Assembly (NCBI RefSeq): GCF_900100875.1
Contig: NZ_FNKQ01000001.1
Coordinates: 620,001 to 684,000 of the forward strand
Direction of reading: 5' to 3'
DNA: 64,000 nucleotides
From: Halopelagius longus
Lineage (GTDB): Archaea > Halobacteriota > Halobacteria > Halobacteriales > Haloferacaceae
The notes below the pieces were generated by a model. It made no database searches. It worked only from the letters and a program-made list of their open reading frames with translations, and was not told the origin of the DNA. Each line of letters starts with the position of its first letter. Within the stretch, counting starts at the first letter, position 1. Below, piece after piece: positions 27,740 through 35,435 of the stretch. A program made the translations under genes and the position numbers.

Positions 27740-28576
27740 ATGGACAGCATCCCCTTCGGGGTGTCCCGTCTCGATTCGATAATCGGCGGCGGGGCGCCGC
27801 CGGGAACGGTCGTCCTCCTCGTCGGCGAACCCGGCGCGGGCGCGCGGGAGTTCGCGTACACGAGTGCGGCGATGAACGCCCTCGCGCACGCCGACGAGGA
27901 ACTGTTCGACCTCCACTACGGGTCGCTTCACGACGACGCGGCCGTTCCGCCGGAGATACACTACCTCTCTTTCACCGACGGCGAAGCGGCGATTCGCCGG
28001 GAGATGGCGTACGTTCTGGAAGACGAGTTCCTCGACGCCGCGGTCGAGCACGTCCGGTTTCACGACCTCGGCCCGGAGTACTTCCAACTGAGTCCAATCC
28101 CCCGGGAGTGGTACATGGGCGAGGCGACGACGCTGCAGGACCTCGGCGAGTCGCACAACCGCGACTCGGTGCTGACCGCCCTCGGCGGCGTCCTCAGCGA
28201 GAACGCGCCGAACAACCTCGTCGTCATCGACTCCGTGACGGACCTCGTCTCCTCGGTCTCCGACGAGGTGGAGTGGTCGGACGTGGCGATGCTGATGCGC
28301 GGTCTGGGGAAGGCGTCCCACGAGTGGGGCGGCCTCGTCCTCGCTCTCGCCAGTCGGCAGACGCTCGAACGGACGGAACTCGGCCACCTCGTCGACGCGG
28401 CCGACGGGACGCTCCAGTTCGAGTGGGAGACCGGCGGGTCGAAGCGCGCGCGCACCCTCGTCGTCCAGGAGTTCCGCGGCGTCCTCTCGCGCCTCGAAGA
28501 GGAGAACATCGTCCGGTTCGAGACGGAGATACACGAGAGCGGGTTCGACGTGACGGACGTACGAAAGATTCGGTGA
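27740..28576 (+). CDS. KaiC/HTR-like RecA-superfamily protein with degenerate Walker A
   Basis: The protein has 278 residues. It begins IPFGVSRLDSIIGGGAPPGTVVLLVGEPGAG, the usual KaiC-like N-terminus, and has a Walker B strand NLVVIDSV (near 159-166). The P-loop reads GEPGAGAREF (29-38): the essential lysine is replaced by Ala35 and the following Thr/Ser by Arg36, so ATP hydrolysis is doubtful. Haloarchaeal relatives are often annotated HTR-like. The gene lies after the RFAP-synthase homologue and 49 bases before the ribbon-helix-helix/zinc protein, which has its own promoter box. A scaffold or sensor role is possible. Confidence 0.8.
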   Translation: MDSIPFGVSRLDSIIGGGAPPGTVVLLVGEPGAGAREFAYTSAAMNALAHADEELFDLHYGSLHDDAAVPPEIHYLSFTDGEAAIRREMAYVLEDEFLDAAVEHVRFHDLGPEYFQLSPIPREWYMGEATTLQDLGESHNRDSVLTALGGVLSENAPNNLVVIDSVTDLVSSVSDEVEWSDVAMLMRGLGKASHEWGGLVLALASRQTLERTELGHLVDAADGTLQFEWETGGSKRARTLVVQEFRGVLSRLEEENIVRFETEIHESGFDVTDVRKIR

Positions 28577-28592
28577 CAGTCACCGCCGGCAA

Positions 28593-28602
28593 TACTTAAG
28601 TT
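28593..28602 (+). promoter_or_regulatory. TATA-like box before the 28626 gene
   Basis: TACTTAAGTT is centred about 28 bases before the ATG at 28626 and contains the palindrome ACTTAAGT. Confidence 0.45.
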
Positions 28603-28625
28603 AGGACGACGTAACGTTCGCACGA

Positions 28626-29435
28626 ATGGGAGGGGAGAAGGCGGAGTCGTTACCCGACGAACTCGCGCTTTGGCTCGACGAGAAGGCGGAGGAACTCGGC
28701 ACGACTCGGAACGACGTCGTCTCGCGTGCGGTCGCGGCGTACCGCCTCGTGGACGAGAATCACGACTCGCTTTCGGACGTAGCGGCCGGGAGCGACGCCG
28801 ACGGACCGACCGACGGCGAATCGAACGGCGGCCCGGACGCCGACGCACTCGCGGCCCGCCTCGAGGAACTCGACGCGGAGTTCGACGAGAAACTCACCGA
28901 CGTTCGGGAGCGAGTCGTCCAAGTAAAGCGCGAAACCGACCGGAAGGCCCCCGCCGACCACGACCATCCGGACCTGTCCGGGCGGGTCGAGACCCTGAGC
29001 GAGGAGTTCGAGGCGGTGGACGACCGGGTGGCCGAGGGGTTCGAGAACTACGAGGAGATACTCGAGTACCTCACCGAGACGACCGACGAGGCGGAGTCGA
29101 AACTCGACACCCTCGCGTCCGCCGTGGTGTCGCTCAGACGCCGCGCCGACGAGTTAGAGCGCTCCCGCGCGGAACGCGCCGCGGGAGCCGAACTCAAGCG
29201 CGAGGCGAACCGCGCGGGCGTCGAGGAGGCGTCCTGCGAGAACTGCGGGACGACGGTCAGCCTCGGCCTCCTCGACGGCCCGTACTGCCCGCAGTGTACG
29301 GCCACGTTCGACGGCGTCGAGCCGAAACGGGGCTTTCTCGGCACCGCGACGCTCTCGACGGGCGACCGACCCGCCCTCCAACGACCGGAGGCGGGCGAGA
29401 GGACGGCCGAGGAACTGTTCGACGAGGGGGCCTGA
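28626..29435 (+). CDS. RHH-like, coiled-coil, zinc-ribbon protein
   Basis: The 269-residue protein appears to have three parts. Residues 8-45 (LPDELALWLDEKAEELGTTRNDVVSRAV) look like a ribbon-helix-helix DNA-binding domain. Residues of about 72-195 are heptad-rich and highly charged, likely coiled coil. Residues 204-224 hold CENC and CPQC (Cys204, 207, 221, 224), a zinc ribbon. A DNA-binding structural or regulatory protein is plausible. The next gene starts three bases after its stop, and that product is also acidic and cysteine-bearing, so the pair may work together. Confidence 0.65.
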   Translation: MGGEKAESLPDELALWLDEKAEELGTTRNDVVSRAVAAYRLVDENHDSLSDVAAGSDADGPTDGESNGGPDADALAARLEELDAEFDEKLTDVRERVVQVKRETDRKAPADHDHPDLSGRVETLSEEFEAVDDRVAEGFENYEEILEYLTETTDEAESKLDTLASAVVSLRRRADELERSRAERAAGAELKREANRAGVEEASCENCGTTVSLGLLDGPYCPQCTATFDGVEPKRGFLGTATLSTGDRPALQRPEAGERTAEELFDEGA

Positions 29436-29438
29436 CCG

Positions 29439-29858
29439 GTGGCCGACGACGACGCCGACCCTCGACCGGACGACGCGGCCCCGCTTTCCGACCTCGCGGA
29501 CCGCGTGAGCGAACGGCGTCGCCGCGAGGAGTCCGACGACGACGCGGACGCCCTGTTCGACGAGATGAGCGTCGGCGAGGTGGACGAGGAAGCGTTGTGG
29601 GCGAGTCTCGCCGACGCCGCGGCCGCCGAGGCGACGCACGTCGGCGCGGGCGCGGAGGAGTCGATCGAGGAGGTGCGCGAGGACGTTCCCGGCTACGCCG
29701 ACCACCTCGTCCCGAAGGCGGAGTTCTGCGAGCAGTGTCCGCACCTCTCGGACCCCCCGGAACTGGGGTGCGACCGCGAAGGGACCGAGATAGTCGAAGT
29801 CGTAGACTCGGATACCTTCCGCGTGCGGGACTGCCCGATGGTCGAAGGCGGCGAGTAG
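29439..29858 (+). CDS. Acidic protein with four-cysteine C-terminal motif
   Basis: The 139-residue protein starts at GTG 29439, three bases after the previous stop. The first 80 residues are very acidic and low in complexity. The tail has CEQCPHL (Cys97, Cys100), Cys111 in ELGCDREG and Cys132 in RDCPMV, enough for one zinc or iron site. I do not know the family. Its tight coupling with the preceding RHH/zinc-ribbon gene suggests a common complex. Transcription factor S follows 65 bases downstream on the same strand. Confidence 0.65.
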   Translation: MADDDADPRPDDAAPLSDLADRVSERRRREESDDDADALFDEMSVGEVDEEALWASLADAAAAEATHVGAGAEESIEEVREDVPGYADHLVPKAEFCEQCPHLSDPPELGCDREGTEIVEVVDSDTFRVRDCPMVEGGE

Positions 29859-29923
29859 TCGACCGGACGCCGTCGTGCGGCGCGTCCGAGACGCCTTTCA
29901 CGCCGAAGCGAGAAGGCTCCCGC

Positions 29924-30253
29924 ATGCAGTTCTGCGACGACTGCGGTTCGATGATGGTCAACCGAGACGGCGAGATGGTCTGTACGAACGACGACTGCGG
30001 GTCCACCGCCGAACAGGACCGAGAACTCGCCGAACAGTTCGTCTCCACCGAAGAACAGAGCGGCGACGAACTCATCGAAACCGAGGAAGGCGCGAACTTC
30101 GAGGGCAAACCCACCGCCACCGACGTGACCTGCGACCAGTGCGGCCACGGCGAGGCGTGGTACACCATCAAACAGACCGGGTCGGCCGACGAACCGCCGA
30201 CGCGATTCTTCAAATGCAAGGAGTGCGGCCACCGGTGGCGCGGGTACAACTGA
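29924..30253 (+). CDS. tfs: Transcription factor S (TFIIS/RPB9-like RNA-cleavage factor)
   Basis: This 109-residue protein has an N-terminal zinc ribbon (Cys4, Cys7, Cys20, Cys25) and a C-terminal ribbon (Cys70, Cys73, Cys98, Cys101). The acidic hairpin SADEPPT with Asp89 and Glu90 enters the RNA-polymerase secondary channel and stimulates transcript cleavage, rescuing backtracked complexes. The residue before the hairpin is Gly rather than the common Arg (QTGSADEP against QTRSADEP). The start at 29924 follows from the conserved MQFCDDCGSMM. The stop lies 15 bases from the stop of a convergent gene. Confidence 0.9.
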   Translation: MQFCDDCGSMMVNRDGEMVCTNDDCGSTAEQDRELAEQFVSTEEQSGDELIETEEGANFEGKPTATDVTCDQCGHGEAWYTIKQTGSADEPPTRFFKCKECGHRWRGYN

Positions 30254-30268
30254 CCCGAACGCCGACGG

Positions 30269-30598
30269 TCAGTCGAGTTCGTTCACCCGAACCGTCTCGT
30301 CGGCGACGGGTATCATGAGTGCGCTGTCGGCGTCGAGGAAGTTCTCCGCGTCCTCCTGCACCCGCCGTCCGGCCTCCGACTCGAAGGCGTCGTTCATCTC
30401 CTCGGGGGAGTCGAACCACAACTGCGCCATCTCGTCGAATCCCGCCTCGTCCGGGTTCAACGGGACCGAACTCTGGTACTTGCGGAGTCCGGGCAACTCC
30501 TGGACGAGCGGGGCGTGTTCCTCCTCCATGTACTCGATGCACTCCTCGTGGGACATGTCCTCGCGCCGCCGGGCCAGAATCACCATCTTACACACCAT
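30269..30598 (-). CDS. EthD-like dimeric alpha-beta barrel protein
   Basis: The product (109 residues from the Met at 30598) contains VILARRREDMSHEECIEYMEEEHAPL and LPGLRKYQSSVPLNP, the hallmark of EthD-like ferredoxin-fold proteins. The family was named in ethyl tert-butyl ether degradation but is widespread with unclear roles. Possible starts are at 30613, 30598 and 30586; the family usually starts just before MVxLxxRR, so 30598 or 30586 is best. It converges on tfs and stands divergent from a small membrane protein. Confidence 0.75.
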   Translation of the reverse strand: MVCKMVILARRREDMSHEECIEYMEEEHAPLVQELPGLRKYQSSVPLNPDEAGFDEMAQLWFDSPEEMNDAFESEAGRRVQEDAENFLDADSALMIPVADETVRVNELD

Positions 30599-30702
30599 GA
30601 CGTTTGGTACCACGGAACAGTGGTCCGTGAAGGTACGGACCGGTCGGCGAGGCTGACGCTCTCGGCGACAGCATCTTGTGGCACCCCGCGAAGGTGTCGA
30701 GT

Positions 30703-31119
30703 ATGTCCCTCCACCGACGACTCGCCCTCCGCGAACGCCTCCGCCCGTGGCACGGCCTGATGTTCGCCGCGTTCCTCGCCGGCACGGCGCGGACGCTCTC
30801 GACCCTGACGGAGCCGATTTCGCCCTCGGCGGTCGCTCTCGCGGCGTTCAACGGCCTGCTTTGGGTCCTCGGCTTCCAACTCACCGTCGGCATGCTCTGG
30901 GCGTACGCCGTCGAGTACTACAACGCGGGCGGAAAGTGGACCGACCTCCCGTTCCTCGTCCCCTTCGCCGTCGCCGTGGCCGTCGGCGTCGCAGTCGGCG
31001 TCGTCTTCGAGAACGCCGGCGGCGCGGTGTGGGCGGCGTTCTGGACGTTCGTCGTCGTCGCGGGACTCACCGCCGTCGTCGTCTGGGTTCGCGTCGGTTA
31101 CCGCGAGTCCGCCGCCTGA
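30703..31119 (+). CDS. Four-helix membrane protein, unknown function
   Basis: The 138-residue protein starts MSLHRRLALRERLRPWHGLMFAAF and has about four membrane helices, with a VEYYNAGGKWTDLP loop between helices two and three. I do not recognise a family. The frame is open upstream from a TTG at 30676, but the ATG at 30703 gives a tidy basic head before the first helix. The last 22 bases overlap the end of the convergent hydrolase gene. Confidence 0.65.
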   Translation: MSLHRRLALRERLRPWHGLMFAAFLAGTARTLSTLTEPISPSAVALAAFNGLLWVLGFQLTVGMLWAYAVEYYNAGGKWTDLPFLVPFAVAVAVGVAVGVVFENAGGAVWAAFWTFVVVAGLTAVVVWVRVGYRESAA

Positions 31120-31760
31120 AGGAACGAGAGGAGGAAGTCGGCCACCCGAACCGCGACTTTCCCGGCCTGTCCGATAAAGAAGTGGTCCGCGCTGAACTCG
31201 ACGACCGACTGGTGCGTCTCGCGGGCGCGTTCGACCACGGGTTCCCACTCGACGGTGTCGTCGCGCGTCCCGTACAGCACTTGGACGGGGACGGGAACGT
31301 CGTCGAACGACGCGACGGCGTCTAAGTCGTCGGCGAGGCGGGCCGTCGGCGCGAGTGCGGAGACGGCATCGACAGACGGCGTCTGTCGGCCTGACGAGCT
31401 TTGCTCGTCATCGTCCGTCGGCGCGCCCTCCGCGGCGGTCAGAAGCGCCACCGTCGCGCCGAAACTGAACCCGAACAGACCCACGCGGTCGTAGCGGTCC
31501 GCCGCCCACGCGACGGCGTTCCCCGCGTCCGCCGTCTCGCCGTACCCCTCGTCCCACGCGCCGTAGTCGAAGCGGAGGCAGTCGACGCCGCGGTCGGTCA
31601 GTTCGTCGCCGACGGCGACGAGTCTGTCGTCGCCGCGGTGTCCGCTCTGTCGGGGATGCGGCGGGCAGGCGACGACGCACGCCGTCGCGTTCCCGTCCTC
31701 CGCTTCGTCGAGCGACGCCCGGACGTCTCGACCCCCCGGAACGAGAACCGTCTCGGTCAT
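31098..31760 (-). CDS. Alpha/beta hydrolase (dienelactone-hydrolase-like) carrying an inserted peptide
   Basis: The 220-residue protein has the nucleophile elbow GFSFGA (Ser99), a likely acid in YGTRDDTVEWEP and the catalytic His in SADHFFIG. It resembles small haloarchaeal dienelactone-hydrolase-type esterases. Residues 118-131 (DEQSSSGRQTPSVD) are encoded by a two-hairpin DNA element also found in the 61514 gene; they interrupt the loop after the nucleophile helix. The gene is divergent from pspA, with one TTTTAA box midway between the starts, and its end overlaps the convergent membrane-protein gene by 22 bases. The substrate is unknown. Confidence 0.8.
   Translation of the reverse strand: MTETVLVPGGRDVRASLDEAEDGNATACVVACPPHPRQSGHRGDDRLVAVGDELTDRGVDCLRFDYGAWDEGYGETADAGNAVAWAADRYDRVGLFGFSFGATVALLTAAEGAPTDDDEQSSSGRQTPSVDAVSALAPTARLADDLDAVASFDDVPVPVQVLYGTRDDTVEWEPVVERARETHQSVVEFSADHFFIGQAGKVAVRVADFLLSFLQAADSR
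31371..31409 (-). repeat. In-frame two-hairpin palindromic element, copy A
   Basis: On the minus strand the element reads GACGAGC-AAA-GCTCGTC, a five-base spacer, then GACAGAC-GCC-GTCTGTC: two perfect 7-bp hairpins with 3-base loops. It lies wholly inside the alpha/beta hydrolase gene in frame. Compared with copy B at 61643, 32 of 39 positions match, the first stem is identical, and the reading frame through the element is the same. Confidence 0.85.
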
Positions 31761-31780
31761 ACGACCTCTCTCTCGCGTGA

Positions 31781-31790
31781 GGTTTTAAGC
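31781..31790. promoter_or_regulatory. Shared TATA-like box for pspA and the divergent hydrolase
   Basis: GGTTTTAAGC lies midway between divergent starts: its TTTTAA core is about 27 bases from the pspA ATG (31813) and about 26 from the hydrolase ATG (31760). Confidence 0.5.
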
Positions 31791-31812
31791 CCGGCGTGAC
31801 CAAAAAGGGGGT

Positions 31813-32661
31813 ATGGGAATCCTCTCGCGCACGTCGTACGTCATTCGGTCGAAGATCAACGCCCTCCTCAATCGGACCGAAGACCCGGGAGAGACGTTGG
31901 ACTACTCCTACGAGAAGATGCGGGACGAACTCCAGCAGGTCAAGCAGGGTATCGCCGACCTGACGACCCAGAAGAAGCGACTGGAGATTCAGAAGCGCCG
32001 CCTCGAGGAGAACGTCGAGAAACACAACGAACAGGCGCGCGAGGCGGTCAATCAGGACCGCGACGACCTCGCGCGGCAGGCGTTGGAGAAGAAGCAGTCG
32101 AAGATGAACCAGATAGAGGACTTGGAGACCCAAATCGCGAACCTCCAAGAGACGCAGGACAACCTCGTCGAGAAGAAGAACCAACTGCAGAACCGCATCG
32201 AGGAGTTCCGCACGAAGAAGGAGACGATGAAGGCCCGCTACGACGCGGCGGAGGCCTCCACGCGCGTCTCCGAGGCGATGTCCGGCGTCGGCGACGAGAT
32301 GGCCGACGTGGGTCGCGCCCTCGAACGCGCCGAGGACCGGACCGACGAGATGGAGGCGCGGTCGGCCGCGATGGACGAACTCGCCGACACGGGCGCGTTC
32401 GACGACGCCCTCTCCGACAAGGATCCCATCGACCGGGAACTCGAATCAGGGCGCTCCTCCAGAGAGGTCGACACGGAGCTGGAGACGTTGAAGGCCGACA
32501 TGGGCAAAGGCTCCGCGCCGGAGACCGAGAGCGAAGACGGCGAGACGGCCGACGCGGAGGCCGCGGACGCTGACGTGGACGTAGACGCCGCGGACGTGGA
32601 CGTCGCCGACGAAGAGGTCGAGGCCGAGTTGGAGGAGCTGAAGAACGAAGACGACGCATAA
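31813..32661 (+). CDS. pspA: PspA/IM30 family membrane-stress protein
   Basis: The 282-residue protein starts MGILSRTSYVIRSKINALLNRTEDP, the amphipathic helix and first segment of PspA/Vipp1, followed by long coiled coils (about residues 30-190). The family coats and stabilises stressed membranes as ESCRT-III-like polymers. The C-terminal part (about 215-282) is an acidic Asp/Glu/Ala-rich tail typical of halophile adaptation and not part of the core fold. A TATA-like box lies about 27 bases upstream. A membrane protein of unknown function follows 57 bases later and may be co-expressed. Confidence 0.9.
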   Translation: MGILSRTSYVIRSKINALLNRTEDPGETLDYSYEKMRDELQQVKQGIADLTTQKKRLEIQKRRLEENVEKHNEQAREAVNQDRDDLARQALEKKQSKMNQIEDLETQIANLQETQDNLVEKKNQLQNRIEEFRTKKETMKARYDAAEASTRVSEAMSGVGDEMADVGRALERAEDRTDEMEARSAAMDELADTGAFDDALSDKDPIDRELESGRSSREVDTELETLKADMGKGSAPETESEDGETADAEAADADVDVDAADVDVADEEVEAELEELKNEDDA

Positions 32662-32718
32662 GGCCCGCGGGGCGGCCACGACGACTTTACTGCGCGTCGG
32701 CGAACGCCCGTCACGACG

Positions 32719-33783
32719 ATGGTTTTCGACGAGGAGAACGACGCCGGGTCGGGCGGGGGCGAACCGAGCGACACGATGCGGGAACGGGGAAGCGGGAACC
32801 GGGTGAAGCTGTGGCTGCTTTTGGACGCGAACCGATGGGTCGTCGCCGTCGTCCCCCTCGTTTTCCTGTTCGCGTCGCTCGTCGTCCTCGGCGCCGTCGA
32901 CCCCGTGCCGCTTCGGACGGCGATAGCGGCGTCGGACCCCATCGAGACGGTGTTTCAAGCCCTCCTGACGGCGACCATCACCGGCGTGACGCTCGTCATC
33001 GCCATCAACTCGCTCGTCCTCTCGCAGGAACTCGGTCCGCTGGGCGACCAGCGGCAACGGATGTCCGGGGCGATGGAGTTCCGCCGCGACGTCGAGGAGG
33101 ACCTGAACGTCACCGCGGCCCCACCGGAACCGTCGGCGTTCCTCAGAGCTCTCGTCCTCGCAGTCTCGAATCGCGCAGAGACGCTCGGAGAGGTCGTCTC
33201 GACGAACGACTTCCGTCGGGACGGGGAGTACCGAGCGCGTCTCGACGACTACGTCGAGGCGGTGCGCGGGAACGCCTCGGAGGTGGCCGACGAACTGGAG
33301 GGGAGCCAGTTCGGGACGTTCGACGTTCTGCTGGCCGCGCTCGATTTCAACTACTCGTGGAAGATATACCAGGCGCGACGCCTCCGCAACGAACCGGACG
33401 AACTGTCCGACGACGTCTCGGCGGCGTTCGACGAACTGGTGAACGTGTTGACCTACTTCGGCCCGGCCAGAGAGCACTTCAAGACGCTGTACTTCCAGTG
33501 GGAACTCATCAACCTCTCGCGGGCGATGATGTACTCTGCGGTTCCGTCGCTCCTCGTGTCGACGGCGGCCATCCTCTATCTCGACGACCCCGGTACCGTC
33601 ACGGGGACGGTGTTCGGCGTGGACAACGTGCTCTGGATCACCGCCGCGGCCGTCGCCGTCGCCGTCTTCCCCTTCACGATACTGATATCGTTCGTCCTCC
33701 GCATCGCGACGGCGGCCAAGCGGACGCTCTCTATCGGGCCGTTCATCCTCCGGTCGGGGAGTCGAAGCGAGGACCTCGACTGA
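32719..33783 (+). CDS. Four-helix membrane protein, unknown function
   Basis: The 354-residue protein has two helices near residues 40-105 (WVVAVVPLVFLFASLVVLG and ATITGVTLVIAINSLVLSQ), a soluble middle of about 150 residues, and two more helices near residues 275-330. It begins with an acidic, glycine-rich head. I do not recognise a named family. It follows pspA by 57 bases on the same strand, so a membrane-related role is possible but unproven. Confidence 0.7.
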   Translation: MVFDEENDAGSGGGEPSDTMRERGSGNRVKLWLLLDANRWVVAVVPLVFLFASLVVLGAVDPVPLRTAIAASDPIETVFQALLTATITGVTLVIAINSLVLSQELGPLGDQRQRMSGAMEFRRDVEEDLNVTAAPPEPSAFLRALVLAVSNRAETLGEVVSTNDFRRDGEYRARLDDYVEAVRGNASEVADELEGSQFGTFDVLLAALDFNYSWKIYQARRLRNEPDELSDDVSAAFDELVNVLTYFGPAREHFKTLYFQWELINLSRAMMYSAVPSLLVSTAAILYLDDPGTVTGTVFGVDNVLWITAAAVAVAVFPFTILISFVLRIATAAKRTLSIGPFILRSGSRSEDLD

Positions 33784-33833
33784 GCGGCGTCGCGCCGCAA
33801 ACCTCAATCGGACGGAGGGCTGACAGTTAGGGG

Positions 33834-35405
33834 ATGAACGAACTGACCGAGGCGGTTCGGCGCGCCGCGGCGGCCGAGACGCGCGAGGAGTTTCAGCGAC
33901 GCGTCGAAGCGCAGGCCGAGGACGTCCTCGAAGACGTCCGTTCGGGCCGCCTCGACAACCGCAACTTCTCCGTCGGCCTCGAACTGGAGGCGTACGCCGT
34001 CGACGCCGACGGACGGCTTGCGCCCGTCCCGGAGGCGGCGTTCGACGCCCCGAACTGCAGTCGGGAACTCGGCGTCCACAACGTCGAAGCGCACACCCAC
34101 CCCGACGCCGCGGCCGGAACCGGCTTCCGGCGGCAGGCGACGACGCTCGAAACCGCGCTCGACGACGCCCGCGCGGCGCTTCGGGAGGCCGACCGGGAAC
34201 TCGTCCTCGACGGGATGTGGACGGTGCCGCCCGCGGAGGGCACCGAGGCGTACCTCGACGCCGGAACGGAGACGGACGGCGTGTTTCTCGCGGAGAACAT
34301 GCGCCCGATTGCGCGCTACGTCGCCATCGACGAGGCGGTTCGGGCGCGCGCCGGGGGTCGCATCCCCATCGGCCTGCCCGGACTCGCCGACGCCCGGTCC
34401 ATCCTCGTGGAGTCGCTCACCACGTCGATTCAGCCGCACCTGCAGATTCCGACGGCGGCGGACCTGCCCCGATACCTCAACGTCGCCACGCGGACGATGG
34501 GGCCGGTGCTGTCGTTGGCGACGAACTCGCCGTTCCTCCCGGCCGACCGCTACGAGGGACTCGACCCCGAGGCGGTTCTCGCGGAGACGCCCCACGAGTG
34601 CCGCGTCCCCGTCTTCGAACGCTCCGTGAACGTCGCCGGCGTCGAGAAGTGCCGCGTCCCCGAGGACTACGGCGGCGTGGCGGACGTAATCGACCGAATC
34701 GTCGAGGACGAGACGCTCGCGCCCGTCCTCTCGGAGACGGGCGACGCGGACGCGGATGCGGACGCCGACGGGGACGACTCCTACGCCTCCTCGGTCCCGG
34801 AGTTCGTCACCAAGCGCGGCACGTTCTGGCGGTGGGTTCGCCCCGTCTTCGGCGGCGACGTGCCCCGCGGCGACGGCGGGGACGCCACGGCCCCCGAAAA
34901 CGACGACGCGTCGGTCCGAATCGAGTACAGGCCCCTCCCGACGCAACCGACCGTCCGCGACGCCGTCGGCCTGCAGGCGTTGGTCGTCGGACTCGTTCAC
35001 GGAATCGTCGTCGCCGACCACCCCGTCGAGCACCTCCCGTGGGCGGACGCCCGCGACTCCTTCTACGCCGCCGTCGCGGACGGGCCCGACGCCGACTTGG
35101 AGTGGGTCGGCAGTCACGGCGACCGGATGGACGCCGCGCCCGTCGTCCGCGACGAACTGTTCTCGCTCGCGCGACACGGCCTGCGCGAGATGGGCGTCGA
35201 AGACGAGACGGCCGAGTGGCTCCTCTCGCCGATAGAGGCGCGACAGAGCGCGACGCACACCTCGCCGAGCGCGTGGAAGCGCGCCCGCGTCCGCGAACGA
35301 CTGGACGCGGGCGAGAGCCTCCCGGACGCCGTCCGCGCGATGCAGCGAGAGTACGTCGAGCAGGCGGCGACCGGACGGGCGTTCGCGACGTGGGACCGAG
35401 CGTAA
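33834..35405 (+). CDS. Glutamate-cysteine-ligase-like (carboxylate-amine ligase) family protein
   Basis: The 523-residue protein has NFSVGLELEAYAVDADG near residue 45, NVEAHTHPDAAAG, and IEYRPLPTQPTVRDAVGLQA in the C-terminal half. These match the pattern of the GCS2/YbdK superfamily (G-L-E-x-E, and R-x-x-x-x-x-Q-P-T). Such enzymes join an amino acid to a carboxylate with ATP. Haloarchaea use gamma-glutamylcysteine as their thiol, but their established ligase is shorter, so this longer paralogue may act on another substrate. An acidic insertion lies near residues 304-318. The gene converges on the DgcA-like gene. Confidence 0.6.
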   Translation: MNELTEAVRRAAAAETREEFQRRVEAQAEDVLEDVRSGRLDNRNFSVGLELEAYAVDADGRLAPVPEAAFDAPNCSRELGVHNVEAHTHPDAAAGTGFRRQATTLETALDDARAALREADRELVLDGMWTVPPAEGTEAYLDAGTETDGVFLAENMRPIARYVAIDEAVRARAGGRIPIGLPGLADARSILVESLTTSIQPHLQIPTAADLPRYLNVATRTMGPVLSLATNSPFLPADRYEGLDPEAVLAETPHECRVPVFERSVNVAGVEKCRVPEDYGGVADVIDRIVEDETLAPVLSETGDADADADADGDDSYASSVPEFVTKRGTFWRWVRPVFGGDVPRGDGGDATAPENDDASVRIEYRPLPTQPTVRDAVGLQALVVGLVHGIVVADHPVEHLPWADARDSFYAAVADGPDADLEWVGSHGDRMDAAPVVRDELFSLARHGLREMGVEDETAEWLLSPIEARQSATHTSPSAWKRARVRERLDAGESLPDAVRAMQREYVEQAATGRAFATWDRA

Positions 35406-35435
35406 CCGCGGTGCGGCGGGCGTCCGGCGAGGCGG

